From Aplectana chamaeleonis (lineage: Eukaryota > Nematoda > Chromadorea > Rhabditida > Cosmocercidae), in the NCBI GenBank assembly GCA_029168955.1, contig JAPDOI010000369.1, positions 310,001 through 374,000 on the forward strand: DNA of 64,000 bases. The letters are read 5' to 3'. The notes under the pieces were generated by a model that worked only from the letters and a program-made list of their open reading frames with translations, made no database searches and was not told where the DNA came from. The number at the start of each line of letters is the position of its first letter. Position 1 is the first letter of the stretch. This document shows positions 14,801 through 29,580 of this stretch, one piece after another. Made by a program: the position numbers and the translations under genes.

Positions 14801-17800
14801 AGTGTGCGGGGCCCATGTAAGAGCGCGCCGGACGTCATATAAAGTGTGCGGGACCCATGTAAGAGTGCGCCGGACGCCATATAAAGTGTGCGGGACAGAT
14901 GCAGGAGTGCGCCGGACGCCATATAAAGTGTGCGGGACTCATGTAAGAGTGCGCCGGACGCCATATGAAGGGTGCGGGACCCATGTAAGAGTGGGCCGGC
15001 CGCCATATAAAGCGTGCAGGCCCCATGTACGAGTGCGCCGCACGCCATAGAAAGTGTGAGAGACCTATGTAAGAGTGCGCCGGACGCCATATAAAGTGTG
15101 CGGGACCCATGTAGGAGTGCGCCGGACGCCATATAAAGTGTGCGGGACCCATGTAAAAGTGCGCCGGACGCCATATAAAGTGTGCGGGACCCATGTAAGA
15201 GTGCGCCGGACGCCATATAAAGTGTGCGGACCCATGTAAGAGTGCGCCGGACGCCATATAAAGTGTGCGGGACCCATGTAAGAGTGCGCCGGACGCCATA
15301 GAAAGTGTGAGAGACCCATGTGAGAGTGCGGAGGACGCCATATGAAGTGTGCGGGACCCATGTAAGAGTGCGCCGGACGCCATATGAAGTGTGCTGGACC
15401 CATGTAAGAGTGCGCTGGACGTCATATAAAGTGTATGGGACCCATGTAAGAGTGCGTCGGACGCCATGGAAAGTGTGGGGGACCCATGTAAGAGTGCGCC
15501 GGACGCCATATGAAGTGCACGGGACCCATGTAAGAGTGCGCCGGACGCCATATAAAGTGTGCGGGACCCATGTAAGAGCGCGCCGGACGTCATATAAAAA
15601 ATGCGGGACCCATGTAGGACTGCGTCGGACGCCATAGAAAGTGTGCGGGACCCATGTAAGAGTGCGCCGGACGCCATATGAAGTGTGCGGGACCCATGTA
15701 AGAGTGCGCCGGACGCCATATGAAGTGTGCGGGACCCATGTAAGAGTGCGCCGGACGCCATATAAAGTGTACGGGACCCATGTAAGAGTGCGCCGGACGC
15801 CATATAAAGTGTGCGGGACCCATGTAGGAGTGCGCCGGACGCCATATGAAGTGTGCGGGACCCATGTAAGAGTGCGCCGGACGCCATATAAAGTGTACGG
15901 GACCCATGTTAGAGTGCGCCGGACGCCATATAAAGTGTGCAAGACCCATGTAAGAATGCGCCGGACGCCATATAAAGCGTGCGGGACCCATGTAAGAGTG
16001 CGCCGGACGCCATAGAAAGTGTGAGAGACCCATGTAAGAGTGCGCCGGACGCCATATGAAGTGTGCGGGACCCATATAAGAGTGCACCGGACGCCATATG
16101 ACGTGTGCGGGACCCATGTAAGAGTGCGCCAGACGCCATATAAAGTGTACGGGACCCATGTTAGAGTGCGCCGGACGCCATATAAAGTGTGCGGGACCCA
16201 TGTAAGAGCGCGCCGGACGCCATATAAAGTGTGCGGGACCCATGTAAGAGTGCGCCGGACGCCATATGAAGTGTGCGGGACCCATGTAAGAGTGCGCCGG
16301 ACGCCATATAAAGTGTGCGGGGCCCATGGAAGAGCGCGCCGGACGTCATATAAAGTGTGCGGGACCCATGTAAGAGTGCGCCGGACGTCATATGAAGTGT
16401 GCGGGATCCATGTAAGAGTGCGCCGGACGCCATATAAAGTGTGCGGGACCCATGTTAGAGTGCGCCGGACGCCATATGAAGTGTGCGGGACCCATGTAAG
16501 AGTGCGCCGGACGCCATATGAAGTGTGCGGGACCCATATAAGAGTGCGCCGGGCGCCATATAAAGCGTGCGGGACCCATGTACGAGTGCGTCGGACGCCA
16601 TAGAAAGTGTGAGAGACCTATGTAAAAGTGCGCCGGACGCCATATAAAGTGTGCGGGACCCATGTAGAGTGCGCCGGACGCAATAGAAAGTGTGAGAGAC
16701 CCATGTAAGAGTGCGCCAGACGCCATATGAAGTGTGCGGGACCCATATAAGAGTGCGCCGGACGCCATATAAAGCGTGCGGGACCCATGTACGAGTGCGC
16801 CGGACGCCATATAAAGTGTGCGGGACCCATCTAAGAGTGCGCCGGACGCCATAGAAAGTGTGAGAGACCCATGTAAGAGTGCGCCAGACGCCATATGAAG
16901 TGTGCGGGACCCATATAAGAGTGCGCCGGACGCCATATAAAGCGTGCGGGACCCATGTACGAGTGCGTCGGACGCCATAGAAAGTGTGAGAGACCTATGT
17001 AAAAGTGCGCCGGACGCCATATAAAGTGTGCGGGACCCATGTAAGAGTGCGCCGCACGCCATATAAAGTGTGCGGGACCCATGTAGGAGTGCGCCGGACG
17101 CCATATGAAGTGTGCGGGACCCATGTAAGAGTGCGCCGGACGCCATATGAAGGGTGCGGGACCCATGTAAGAGCGCGCCGGACGTCATATAAAGTGTGCG
17201 GGACCCATGTACGAGTGCGTCGGACGCCATATAAAGTGTGCGGGACCCATGTAAGAGTGCGCCGGACGCCACATGAAGTGTGCGGGACCCATGTAAGAGT
17301 GCGCCGGACGCCATATAAAGTGTGCGGGGCCCATGTAAGAGCGCGCCGGACGTCATATAAAGTGTGCGGGACCCATGCGGGAGTGCGCCGGACGCCATAG
17401 AAAGTGTGAGAGACCCATGTAAGAGTGCGCCGGACGCCATATGAAGTGTGCGGGACCCATGTAAGAGTGCGCCGGACGCCATATGAAGTGTGCGGGACCC
17501 ATGTAAGAGTGCGCCGGACGCCATATAAAGTGTGCGGGACCCATGTAAGAGTGCGTCGGACGCCATATAAAGTGTGCGGGACCCATGTAAGAGTGCGCCG
17601 GACGCCATATGAAGTGTGCGGGACCCATGTAAGAGCGCGCCGGACGTCATATAAAGTGTGCGGGACCCATGTGGGAGTGCGCCGGACGCCATATAAAGTG
17701 TGCGGGACCCATGCAGGAGTGCGCCGGACGCCATATAAAGTGTGCGGGACCCATGTAAGAGTGCGCCGGACGCCATAGAAAGTGTGAGAGACCCATGTAA

Positions 17801-20800
17801 GAGTGCGCCGGACGCCATATAAAGTGTGCGGGACCCATTTATGAGTGCGCCGCACGCCATAGAAAATGTGCGGGACCCATGTAAGAGGGCGCCCCCCGCC
17901 ATATCAAGTGTGCGGGATCCATGTAAGAGTGCGCCGGACGCCATATAAAGTGTGCGGGACCAATGCAGGAGTGCGCCGGACGCCATATAAAGTGTGCGGG
18001 ACCCATGTAAGAGTGCGCCGGACGCCATAGAAAGTGTGAGAGACCCATGTAAGAGTGCGCCGGACGCCATATAAAGTGTGCGGGACCCATTTATGAGTGC
18101 GCCGCACGCCATAGAAAGTGTGCGGGACCCATGTAGGAGTGCGCCGGACGCCATATAAAGTGTACGGGACCCATGTTAGAGTGCGCCGGATGCCATATAA
18201 AGTGTGTGGGACCCATGTAAGAATGCGCCGGACGCCATATAAAGTGTGCGGGACCCATGTGGAGTGCGCCGGACGCCATATAAAGTGTGCGGGACCCATG
18301 TAAGAGTGCGCCGGACGCCATATAAAGTGTGCGGGACCCATGTAAGAGTGCGCCGGACGCCATATAAAGTGTGCGGGACCCATGTAAGAGTGCGCCGGAC
18401 GCCATATAAAGTGTGCGGGACCCATGTAAGAGTGCGCCGGACGCCATATAAAGTGTGCGGGACCCATGTAAGAGTGCGCCGGACGCCATATAAAGTGTGC
18501 GGGACCCATGTAAGAGTGCGCCGGACGCCATATAAAGTGTGCGGGCCCCATGTAAGAGTGCACCGGACGCCATATAAAGTGTGCGGGACCCATGTAAGAG
18601 TGCGCCGGACGCCATATGAAGTGTGCGGGACCCATGTAAGAGTGCACCGGACGCCATATAAAGTGTGCGGGACCCATGTAAGAGTGCGCCGGACGCCATA
18701 TAAAGTGTGCGGAACCCATGTAAGAGCGCGCCGAACGCCATATAAAGTGTGCGGAACCCATGTAAGAGCGCGCCGAACGCCATATAAAGTGTGCGGGACC
18801 CATGTAAGAGTGCGCCGGACGCCATATGAAGTGTGCGGGACCCATGTAAGAGTGCGCCGGACGCCATATGAAGTGTGCGGGACCCATGTAAGAGTGCGCC
18901 GAACGTCATAAAAAGTGTGGGGGACCCATGTACGAGCGCGCGGGCCGCCATATAAAGTGTGCGGAACCCATGTAAGACTGCGCCGGACGCCATATGAAGT
19001 GTGCGGGACCCATGTAAGAGTGCGCCACACGCCATATAAAGTGTGCGGGACCCATGTAAGAGCGCGCCGGACGTCATATAAAGTGTGCGGGACCCATGCG
19101 GGAGTGCGCCGGACGCCATAGAAAATGTGCGGGACCCATGCAGGAGTGCGCCGGACGCCATATAAAGTGTGCGGGACCCATGTAAGAGTGCGCCGGACGC
19201 CATATGAAGGGTGCGGGACCCATGTAAGAGCGCGCCGGACGTCATATGAAGTGTGCGGGACCCATGTAAGAGTGCGCCGGACGCCATATGAAGGGTGCGG
19301 GACCCATGTAAGAGCGCGCCGGACGCCATATGAAGTGTGCGGAACCCATGTAAGAGTGCGCCGGACGCGATATGAAGTGTGCGGGACCCATGGGGGAGTG
19401 CGTCGGACGCCATAGAAAGTGTGCGGGACCCATGTAGGAGTGCGCCGGACGCCATATAAAGTGTGCGGGACCCATGTAAGAGTGCGCCGGACGCCATAGA
19501 AAGTGTGAGAGACCCATGTAAGAGTGCGCCGGACGCCATATAAAGTGTGCGGGACCCATGTAAGAGTGCGCCGAACGCCATATAAAGTGTGCGGGACCCA
19601 TGTAGGACTGCGTCGGACGCCATATGAAGTGTGCGGGACCCATGTAAGAGTGCGCCGGACCCCATATAAAGTGTGCGGGACCCATGTAAGAGCGCGCCGG
19701 ACGTCATATAAAGTGTGCGGGACCCATGTACGAGTGCGTCGGACGCCATAGAAAGTGTGAGAGACCCATGTACGAGTGCGTCGGACGCCATAGAAAGTGT
19801 GAGAGACCCATGTAAGAGTGCGCCGAACGCCATATAAAGTGTGCGGGACCCATGCAAGAGCGCGCCGGACGTCATATAAAGTGTGCGGGACCCATGCGGG
19901 AGTGCGCCGGACGCCATATAAAGTGTACGGGACCCATGAAAGAGTGCGCCGGACGCCATATAAAGTGTGCGGGACCCATGTAAGAGTGCGCCGGACGCCA
20001 TAAGAAGTGTGCGGGACCCATGTAAGAGTGCGCCGGACGCCATATGAAGTGTGCGGGACCCATGTAAGAGTGCACCGGACGCCATATAAAGTGTGCGGGA
20101 CCCATGTAAGAGTGCACCGAACGTCATAAAAAGTGTGGGGGACCCATGTGGGAGTGCGCCGCACGCCATATAAAGTGTGCGGGACCCATGTAAGAGTGCG
20201 CCGGACGCCATATAAAGTGTGCGGGACCCATGTAAGAGTGCGCCGGACGCCATATAAAGTGTGCGGGACCCATGTAGAGTGCGCCGGACGCCATATAAAG
20301 TGTGCGGGACCCATGTAAGAGTGCGCCGGACGCCATATAAAGTGTGCGGGACCCATGTAAGAGTGCGCCGGACGCCATATAAAGTGTGCGGGACCCATGT
20401 AAGAGTGCGCCGGGCGCCATATGAAGTGTGCGGGACCGATGTAAGAGTGCGGCGGACGCCATATAAAGAGTGCGGGAGCCATGTAAGAGTGCGCCGGACC
20501 CCATATAAAGTGTGCGGGACCCATGTAAGAGTGCGCCGGACGCCATATAAAGTGTGCGGGACCCATGTAAGAGTGCGCCGGACGCCATATAAAGTGTGCG
20601 GGACCCATGTAAGAGTGCGCCGGACGTCATACAAAGTTTGCGGGACCCATGTAAGAGTGCGCCAGACGCCATATAAAGTGTGCGGGACCCATGTAAGAGT
20701 GCGCCGGACGCCATATGAAGTGTGCGGGACCCATGTAAGAGTGCGCCGGACGCCATATAAAGTGTGCGGGACCCATGTAAGAGCGCGGCGGACATCATAT

Positions 20801-23604
20801 AAAAGTGTGTGCGGAACCCATGCGGGAGTGCACCGGACGCCATAGAAAGTGTGAGAAACCCATGTAAGAGTGCGCCGGACGCCACATAAAGTGTGCGGGA
20901 CCCATGTAAGAGTGCACCGGACGCCATATAAAGTGTGCGGGACCCATGTAAGAGTGCGCCGGACGCCATATGAAGTGTGCGGGACCCATGTAAGAGTGCG
21001 CCGGACGTCATATAAAGTGTGCGGAACCCATGTAAGAGTGCGCCGGACGCCATATAAAGTGTGCGGGACCCATGTAAGAGTGCACCGGACGCCATATAAA
21101 TTGTGCGGGACCCATGTAAGAGTGCGCCGGACGCCATATAAAGTGTGCGGGACCCATGTAAGAGTGCGCCGGACGCCATAAGAAGTGTGCGGGACCCATG
21201 TAAGAGTGCGCCGGACGCCATATGAAGTGTGCGGGACCCATGTAAGAGTGCACCGGACGCCATATAAAGTGTGCGGGACCCATGTAAGAGTGCACCGGAC
21301 GCCATATAAAGTGTGCGGGACCCATGTAAGAGTGCGCCGGACGCCATATGAAGTGTGCGGGACCCATGTAAGAGTGCACCGGACGCCATATAAAGTGTGC
21401 GGGACCCATGTAAGAGTGCGCCGGACGCCATATAAAGTGTGCGGAACCCATGTAAGAGCGCGCCGAACGCCATACAAAGTGTGCGGGACCCATGTAAGAG
21501 TGCGCCGGACGCCAAATAAAGTGTGCGGGACCCATGTAAGAGTGCGCCGGACGCCATATAAAGTGTGCGGGACCCATGTAAGAGTGCGCCGGACGCCAGA
21601 TAAAGTGTACGGGACCCATGTTAGAGTGCGCCGGACGCCATATAAAGTGTGCGAGACCCATGTAGGAGTGCGCCGGACGCCATATGAAGTGTGCGGGACC
21701 CATGTAGAGTGCGCCGGACGCAATAGAAAGTGTGAGAGACCCATGTAAGAGTGCGCCGGACGCCATATGAAGTGTGCGGGACCCATGTAAGAGTGCGCCG
21801 GACGCCATATAAAGTGTGCGGGACCCATGTAAGAGTGCGCCGAACGCCATAGAAAGTGTGCGAGACCTATGTAAGAGTGCGCCGGACGCCATATAAAGTG
21901 TGCGGGACCCATGTAAGAGTGCGCCGCACGCCATATAAAGTGTGCGGGACCCATGTAGGAGTGCGCCGGACGCCATATGAAGTGTGCGGGACCCATGTAA
22001 GAGTGCGCCGGACGCCATATGAAGGGTGCGGGACCCATGTAAGAGCGCGCCGGACGTCATATAAAGTGTGCGGGACCCATGTACGAGTGCGTCGGACGCC
22101 ATAGAAAGTGTGAGAGACCCATGTAAGAGTGCGCCGGACGCCATATAAAGTGTGCGGGACCCATGTAAGAGTGCGCCGGACGTCATATAAAGTGTGCGGG
22201 ACCCATGCGGGAGTGCGCCGGACGCCATATAAAGTGTACGGGACCCATGTTAGAGTGCGCCGGATGCCATATAAAGTGTGCGGGACCCATGTACGAGTGC
22301 GTCGGACGCCATAGAAAGTGTGAGAGACCTATGTAAGAGTGCGCCGGACGCCATATAAAGTGTGCGGGACCCATGTAGGAGTGCGCCGGACGCCATATGA
22401 AGTGTGCGGGACCCATGTAAGAATGCGCCGGACGCCATATAAAGTGTACGGGACCCATGTTAGAGTGCGCCGGACGCCATATAAAGTGTGCGGGACCCAT
22501 GTAAGAGTGCGCCGGACGCCATATAAAGTGTGCGGGACCCATGTAAGAGTGCGCCGGACGCCATATAAAGTGTGCGGGGCCCATGTAAGAGCGCGCCGGA
22601 CGTCATATAAAGTGTGCAGGACCCATGTAAGTGTGCGCCGGACGCCATATGAAGTGTGCGGGACCCATGTTAGAGTGCGCCGGACGCCATATAAAGTGTG
22701 CGGAACCCATGTAAAAGTGCGCCGGACGCCATATGAAGTGTGCGGGACCCATGCGGGAGTGCGCCGGACGCCATAGAAAATGTGCGGGACCCATGTAGGA
22801 GCGCGCCGGATGCCATATAAAGTGTGCGGGACCCATGTAAGAGTGCGCCGGACGCCATATAAAGTGTGCGGGACCAATTTAAGAGTGCGCCGGACGCCAT
22901 ATAAAGTGTGCGGGACTCATGCAAGAGCGCGCCGGACCCCATATAAAGTGTGCGGGACCCATGTAAGAGCGCGCCGGACGTCATATAAAGTGTGCGGGAC
23001 CCATGTACGAGTGCGTCGGACGCCATAGAAAGTGTGAGAGACCCATGTAAGAGTGCGCCGGACGCCATATGAAGTGTGCGGGACCCATGTAAGAGTGCGC
23101 CGGATGCCATATAAAGTGTGCGGGGCCCATGTAAGAGCGCGCCGGACGTCATATAAAGTGTGCGGGACCCATGCGGGAGTGCGCCGGACGCCATAGAAAG
23201 TGTGAGAGACCCATGTAAGAGTGCGCCGGACGCCATATGAAGTGTGCGGGACCCATGTAAGAGTGCGCCGGACGCCATATGAAGGGTGCGGGACCCATGT
23301 AAGAGCGCGCCGGACGTCATATAAAGTGTGCGGGACCCATGTACGAGTGCGTCGGACGCCATATAAAGTGTGCGGGACCCATGTAAGAGTGCGCCGGACG
23401 CCATATGGAGTGTGCGGGACCCATGTAAGAGTGCGCCGGACGCCATATAAAGTGTGCGGGACCCATGTAAGAGTGCGCCGGACGCCATATAAAGTGTGCG
23501 GGACCCATGTAAGAGTGCGCCGGACGCCATATAAAGTGTGCGGGACCCATGTAAGAGTGCGCCGGACGCCATATAAAGTGTGCGGGACCCATGTAAGCGC
23601 CAAA

Positions 23605-24226
23605 TGCGCCGGACGCCATATAAAGTGTGCGGGACCCATGTAAGAGTGCGCCGGACGCCATATAAAGTGTGCGGGACCCATGTAAGAGTGCGCCGGACGC
23701 CATATAAAGTGTGCGGGACCCATGTAAGAGTGCGCCGGACGCCATATAAAGTGTGCGGGACCCATGTAAGAGTGCGCCGGACGCCATATAAAGTGTGCGG
23801 GACCCATGTAAGAGTGCGCCGGACGCCATATAAAGTGTGCGGGACCCATGTAAGAGTGCGCCGGACGCCATATAAAGTGTGCGGGACCCATGTAAGAGTG
23901 CGCCGGACGCCATATAAAGTGTGCGGGACCCATGTAAGAGTGCGCCGGACGCCATATGAAGTGTGCGGGACCCATGTAAGAGTGCGCCGGACGCCATATA
24001 AAGTGTGCGGGACCCATGTAAGAGTGCGCCGGACGCCATATAAAGTGTGCGGGACCCATGTAAGAGTGCGCCGGACGCCATATAAAGTGTGCGGGACCCA
24101 TGTAAGAGTGCGCCGGACGCCATATAAAGTGTGCGGGACCCATGTAAGAGTGCGCCGGACGCCATATAAAGTGTGCGGGACCCATGTAAGAGTGCGCCGG
24201 ACGCCATATAAAGTGTGCGGGACCCA
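23605..24226. repeat. Most homogeneous satellite block in the window
   Basis: Roughly fifteen successive monomers are essentially identical to the consensus; the clear exception is one CATATGAAG variant near 23,950. The block starts directly after an aberrant monomer at about 23,591-23,610, in which AAGAGTGCGCCGG is replaced by AAGCGCCAAATGCGCCGG, a net gain of 5 bp. This looks like the youngest amplified stretch of the array. A collapsed or duplicated assembly segment cannot be excluded from sequence alone. Confidence 0.8.
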
Positions 24227-25170
24227 TGTAGGAGTGCGCCGGACGCCATATAAAGTGTGCGGGACCCATGTAAGAGTGCACCGAACGCCATATAAAGTGT
24301 GCGGGACCCATGTAAGAGTGCGCCGGACGTCATAAGAAGTGTGGGGGACCCATGTAAGAGTGCGCCGGACGCCATATAAACTGTGCGGGACCCATGTAAG
24401 AGTGCACCGAACGCCATATAAAGTGTGCGGGACCCATGTAAGAGTGCGCCAGACGCCATATGCAGTGTGCGGGACCCATGTAAGAGTGCGCCGAACGTCA
24501 TAAAAAGTGTGGGGGACCCATGTGGGAGTGCGCCAGACGCCATAGAAAATGTGCAGATTGCATGCAAGAGTGCGCCGGACGCCATATAAAGTGTGCGGGA
24601 CCCATGTAAGAGTGCACCGGACGCCATATAAAGTGTGCGGGACCCATGTAAGAGTGCGCCGGACGCCATATGAAGTGTGCGGGACCCATGTAAGAGTGCG
24701 CCGAACGTCATAAAAAGTGTGCGGGACCCATGTAAGAGTGCGCCGGACGCCATATGAAGTGTGCGGGACCCATGTAAGAGTGCGCCGGACGCCATATAAA
24801 GTGTACGGGACCCATGTTAGAGTGCGCCGGACGCCATAGAAAATGAGCGGGATCCATGTAAGAGTGCGCCGGACGCCATATAAAGTGTGCGGGACCCATG
24901 TAAGAGTGCGCCGGACGCCATATAAAGTGTGCGGGACCCATGTAAGAGTGCGCCGGACGCCATATGAAGTGTGCGGGACCCATGTAAGAGTGCGCCGGAC
25001 GCCATATAAAGTGTGCGGGACCCATGTAAGAGTGCGCCGGACGCCATATAAAGTGTGCGGGACCCATGTAAGAGTGCACCGGACGCCATATAAAGTGTGC
25101 GGGATCCATGTAAGAGTGCGCCGGACGCCATATGAAGTGTGCGGGACCCATGTAAGAGTGCGCCGAACGT

Positions 25171-25240
25171 CATAAAAAGTGTGGGGGACCCATGTGGGAG
25201 TGCGCCGGACGCCATAGAAAATGTGCAGAATGCATGTAAG
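25171..25240. repeat. Diagnostic variant-monomer pair recurring across the array
   Basis: This pair of atypical monomers contains GTGTGGGGGACCCATGTGGG, then CATAGAAAATGTGCAGAATG, then CATGTAAGAG. The same succession recurs at about 10,974-11,043, 27,353-27,422 and 39,756-39,825, with close relatives near 24,505 and 41,690. The monomers that follow (a TGCACCGG variant in second place) also match. Long-range copying of multi-monomer segments inside the array, rather than independent mutation, explains this. Confidence 0.75.
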
Positions 25241-28200
25241 AGTGCGCCGGACGCCATATAAAGTGTGCGGGACCCATGTAAGAGTGCACCGGACGCCATA
25301 TAAAGTGTGCGGGACCCATGTAAGAGTGCGCCGGACGCCATATGAAGTGTGCGGGACCCATGTAAGAGTGCGCCGGACGCCATATAAAGTGTGCGGGACC
25401 CATGTAAGAGTGCACCGGACGCCATATAAAGTGTGCGGGACCCATGTAAGAGTGCGCCGGACGCCATATGAAGTGTGCGGGACCCATGTAAGAGTGCGCC
25501 GGACGCCATATAAAGTGTGCGGGACCCATGTACGAGTGCGTCGGACTCCGGAGAAAGTGTGCGGGACCCATGTAAGAGTGCGCCGGACGCCATATAAAGT
25601 GTGCGGGACCCATGTAAGAGTGCGCCGGACGCCATATGAAGTGTGCGGGACCCATGTAAGAGTGCGCCGGACGCCATATAAAGTGTGCGGGACCCATGTA
25701 AGAGTGCGCCGGACGCCATATAAAGTGTGCGGGACCCATGTAAGAGTGCGCCGGTCGTCATATAAAGTGTGCGGAACCCATGTAAGAGTGCGCCGGACGC
25801 CATATAAAGTGTGCGGGACCCATGTAGGAGTGCGCCGGACGCCATATAAAGTGTGCGGGACCCATGTAAGAGTGCGCCGGACGCCATATAAAGTGTGAGG
25901 ACCCATGTAAGAGTGCGCCGGACGCCATATAAAGTGTGCGGGACCCATGTAGAGTGCGCCGGACGCCATATAAAGTGTGCGGGACCCATGTAAGAGTGCG
26001 CCGGACGCCATATAAAGTGTGCGGGACCCATGTAAGAGTGCGCCGGACGCCATATAAAGTGTGCGGGACCCATGTAAGAGTGCGCCGGACGCCATATAAA
26101 GTGTGCGGGACCCATGTAAGAGTGCGCCGGACGCCATATAAAGTGTGCGGGACCCATGTAAGAGTGCGCCGGACGCCATATAAAGTGTGCGGGACCCATG
26201 TAAGAGTGCGCCGGACGCCATATAAAGTGTGCGGGACCCATGTAAGAGTGCGCCGGACGCAATATAAACTGTGCGGGACCCATGTAAGAGTGCCCCGGAC
26301 GCTTTATAAAGTGTGCGGGACGCATGTAAGAGTGCGTCGGACGCCATATAAAGTGTGCGGGACCCATGTAAGAGTGCGCCGGACGCCATATGAAGTGTGC
26401 GGGACCCATGTAAGAGTGCGCCGGACGCCATATAAAGTGTACGGGACCCATGTAAGAGTGCGCCGGACGCCATATAAAGTGTGCGGGACCCATGTAAGAG
26501 TGCGCCGGACGCCATATAAAGTGTGCGGGATCCATGTAAGAGTGCGCCGGACGCCATAGAAAATGTGCGGGACCCATGCGGGAGTGCGCCGGACGCCATA
26601 TAAAGTGTGCGGGACCCATGTAAGAGTGCGCCGGACGCCATATAAAGTGTGAGAGACCCATGTAAGAGTGCGCCGGACGCCATATAAAGTGTGAGAGACC
26701 CATGTAAGAGTGCGCCGGACGCCATATAAAGTGTGCGGGATCCATGTAAGAGTGCGCCGCACGCCATATAAAGTGTGCGGGACCCATGTAGGAGTGCGCC
26801 GGACGCCATATGAAGTGTGCGGGACCCATGTAAGAGTGCGCCGGACGCCATATGAAGGGTGCGGGACCCATGTAAGAGCGCGCCGGACGTCATATAAAGT
26901 GTGCGGGACCCATGTACGAGTGCGTCGGACGCCATAGAAAGTGTGAGAGACCCATGTTAGGGTGCGCCGGACGCCATATGAAGTGTGCGGGACCCATGTA
27001 AGAGTGCGCCGGACGCAATATAAAGTGTACGGGACCCATGTTAGAGTGCGCCGGACGCCATATAAAGTGTGCGGGACCCATGTAAGAGTGCGCCGGACGT
27101 CATAAGAAGGGTGCGGGACCCATGTAAGAGTGCGCCGGACGCCATATAAAGTGTGCGGGACCCATTTAAGAGTGCGCCGGACGCCATATGAAGTGTGCGG
27201 AACCCATGTAAGAGTGCGCCGGACGCCATATGAAGTGTGCGGGACCCATGTAAGAGTGCGCCGGACGCCATATGAAGTGTGCGGGACCCATGTAAGAGTG
27301 CACCGGACGCCATATAAAGTGTGCGGGACCCATGTAAGAGTGCGCCGAACGTCATAAAAAGTGTGGGGGACCCATGTGGGAGTGCGCCGGACGCCATAGA
27401 AAATGTGCAGAATGCATGTAAGAGTGCGCCGGACGCCATATAAAGTGTGCGGGACCCATGTAAGAGTGCACCGGACGCCATATAAAGTGTGCGGGACCCA
27501 TGTAAGAGTGCGCCGGACGCCATATAAAGTGTGCGGGACCCATGTAAGAGTGCACCGGACGCCATATAAAGTGTGCGGGACCCATGTAAGAGTGCGCCGG
27601 ACGCCATATGAAGTGTGCGGGACCCATGTAAGAGTGCGCCGGACGCCATATAAAGTGTGCGGAACCCATGTAAGAGCGCGCCGTACGTCATATAAAGGGT
27701 TCGGGACCCATGTACGAGGGCGCCGGACGCCATATAAAGTGTGCGGGACCCTTGTAAGGGTCCGCGGGACGCCATATGAAGTGTGCGGGACCCATGTAAG
27801 AGTGCGCCAGACGCCATATAAAGTGTACGGGACCCATGTAAGAGTGCGCCGGACGCCATATAAAGTGTACGGGACCCATGTAGGAGTGCGCCAGACGCCA
27901 TATAAAGTGTGCGAGACCCATCTTAGAGTGCGCCGGACGCCACATGAAGTGTGCGGGACCCATGTAAGAGTGCGCCGGACGCCATATAAAGTGTGCGGGG
28001 CCCATGTAAGAGCGCGTCGGACGCCATATAAAGTGTGCGGGACCCATGCAGGAGTGCGCCGGACGCCATATAAAGTGTGCGGGACCCATGTAAGAGTGCG
28101 CCGGACGCCATATGAAGTGTGCGGGACCCATGTAAGAGTGCGCCGGACGCCATATAAAGTGTGCGGGACCCATGTAAGAGTGCGCCGGACGCCATATGAA

Positions 28201-29548
28201 GTGTGCGGGACCTATGTAAGAGTGCGCCGGACGCCATATAAAGTGTGCGGGACCCATGTAGAAGTGCGTCGGACGCCATCGAAAGTGTGAGAGACCCATG
28301 TAAGAGTGCGCCGGACGGCATATGAAGTGTGCGGGCCCCATGTAAGAGTGCACCGGACGCCATATAAAGTGTGCGGGACCCATGTAAGAGTGCACCGGAC
28401 GCCATATAAAGTGTGCGGGACCCATGTAAGAGTGCGCCGGACGCCATATGAAGTGTGCGGGACCCATGTAAGAGTGCGCCGGACGCCATATAAAGTGTGC
28501 GGGACCCATGTAAGAGTGCACCGGACGCCATATAAAGTGTGCGGGACCCATGTAAGAGTGCGCCGGACGCCATATGAAGTGTGCGGGACCCATGTAAGAG
28601 CGCGCCGGACGTCATATAAAGTGTGCGGGACCCATGTACGAGTGCGTCGGACGCCATATAAAGTGTGCGGGACCCATGTAAGAGTGCGCCGGACGCCATA
28701 TGAAGTGTGCGGGACCCATGTAAGAGTGCGCCGGACGCCATATGAAGTGTGCGGGACCCATGTAAGAGCACGCCGGACGTCATAGAAGGTGTGAGGGGCC
28801 TATGCAAGAGTGCGCCGCACGCCATAGGAAGTGTGCGGGCCCCATGTAAGAGTGCGCCGGACGCCATATAAAGTGTGCGGGGCCCATGTAAGAGTGCGCC
28901 GGACGCCATATAAAGTGTGCGGGACCCATGTAAGAGTGCGCCGGACGCCATATGAAGTGTGCGGGACCCATGTAAGAGTGCACCGGACGCCATATAAAGT
29001 GTTCTGGACCCATGTCAGAGTGCGCCGGACGCCATATAAAGTGTGCGGTACCCATGTAAGAGTGCGCCGGACGCCATATAAAGTGTGCGGAACCCATGTA
29101 AGAGTGCACCGGACGCCATATAAAGTGTGCGGGACCCATGTAAGAGTGCGCCGGACGCCATATAAAGTGTGCGGGACCCATGTACGAGTGCGCCGGACGC
29201 CATAGAAAGTGTGCGGGACCCATGTAAGAGTGCGCCGGACGCCATATGAAGTGTGCGGGACCCATGTAAGAGTGCGCCGGACGCCATATAAAGTGTGCGG
29301 GACCCATGTAAGAGTGCGCCGGACGCCATATGAAATGTGCGGGACCCATGTAAGAGTGCGCCGGACGCCATATAAAGTGTGCGGAACCCATGTAAGAGGG
29401 CGCCGGACGCCATATAAAGTGGGCGGAACCCATGTACGAGTGCGTCGGACGCCATATAAAGTGTGAGAGACCCATGTAAGAGCGCGCCGAACGCCATATA
29501 AAGTGTGCGCGACCCATGTAAGAGTGCGCCGGACGCCATATAAAGTGT

Positions 29549-29580
29549 GCGGGACCCATGTAGGAAAGTGTGCTGGACCC
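29549..29580. repeat. Truncated satellite monomer (19-bp internal deletion)
   Basis: Between CATGTAGGA and AAGTGTGCTGG the expected 19 bases (GTGCGCCGGACGCCATATA) are missing, so this monomer is 23 bp rather than 42 bp. It shifts the frame of the artefactual open frames. A comparable deletion of about 23 bp lies at the 41,770/41,771 junction, where CCGGACG is joined directly to TGTAAGAG. Confidence 0.85.
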
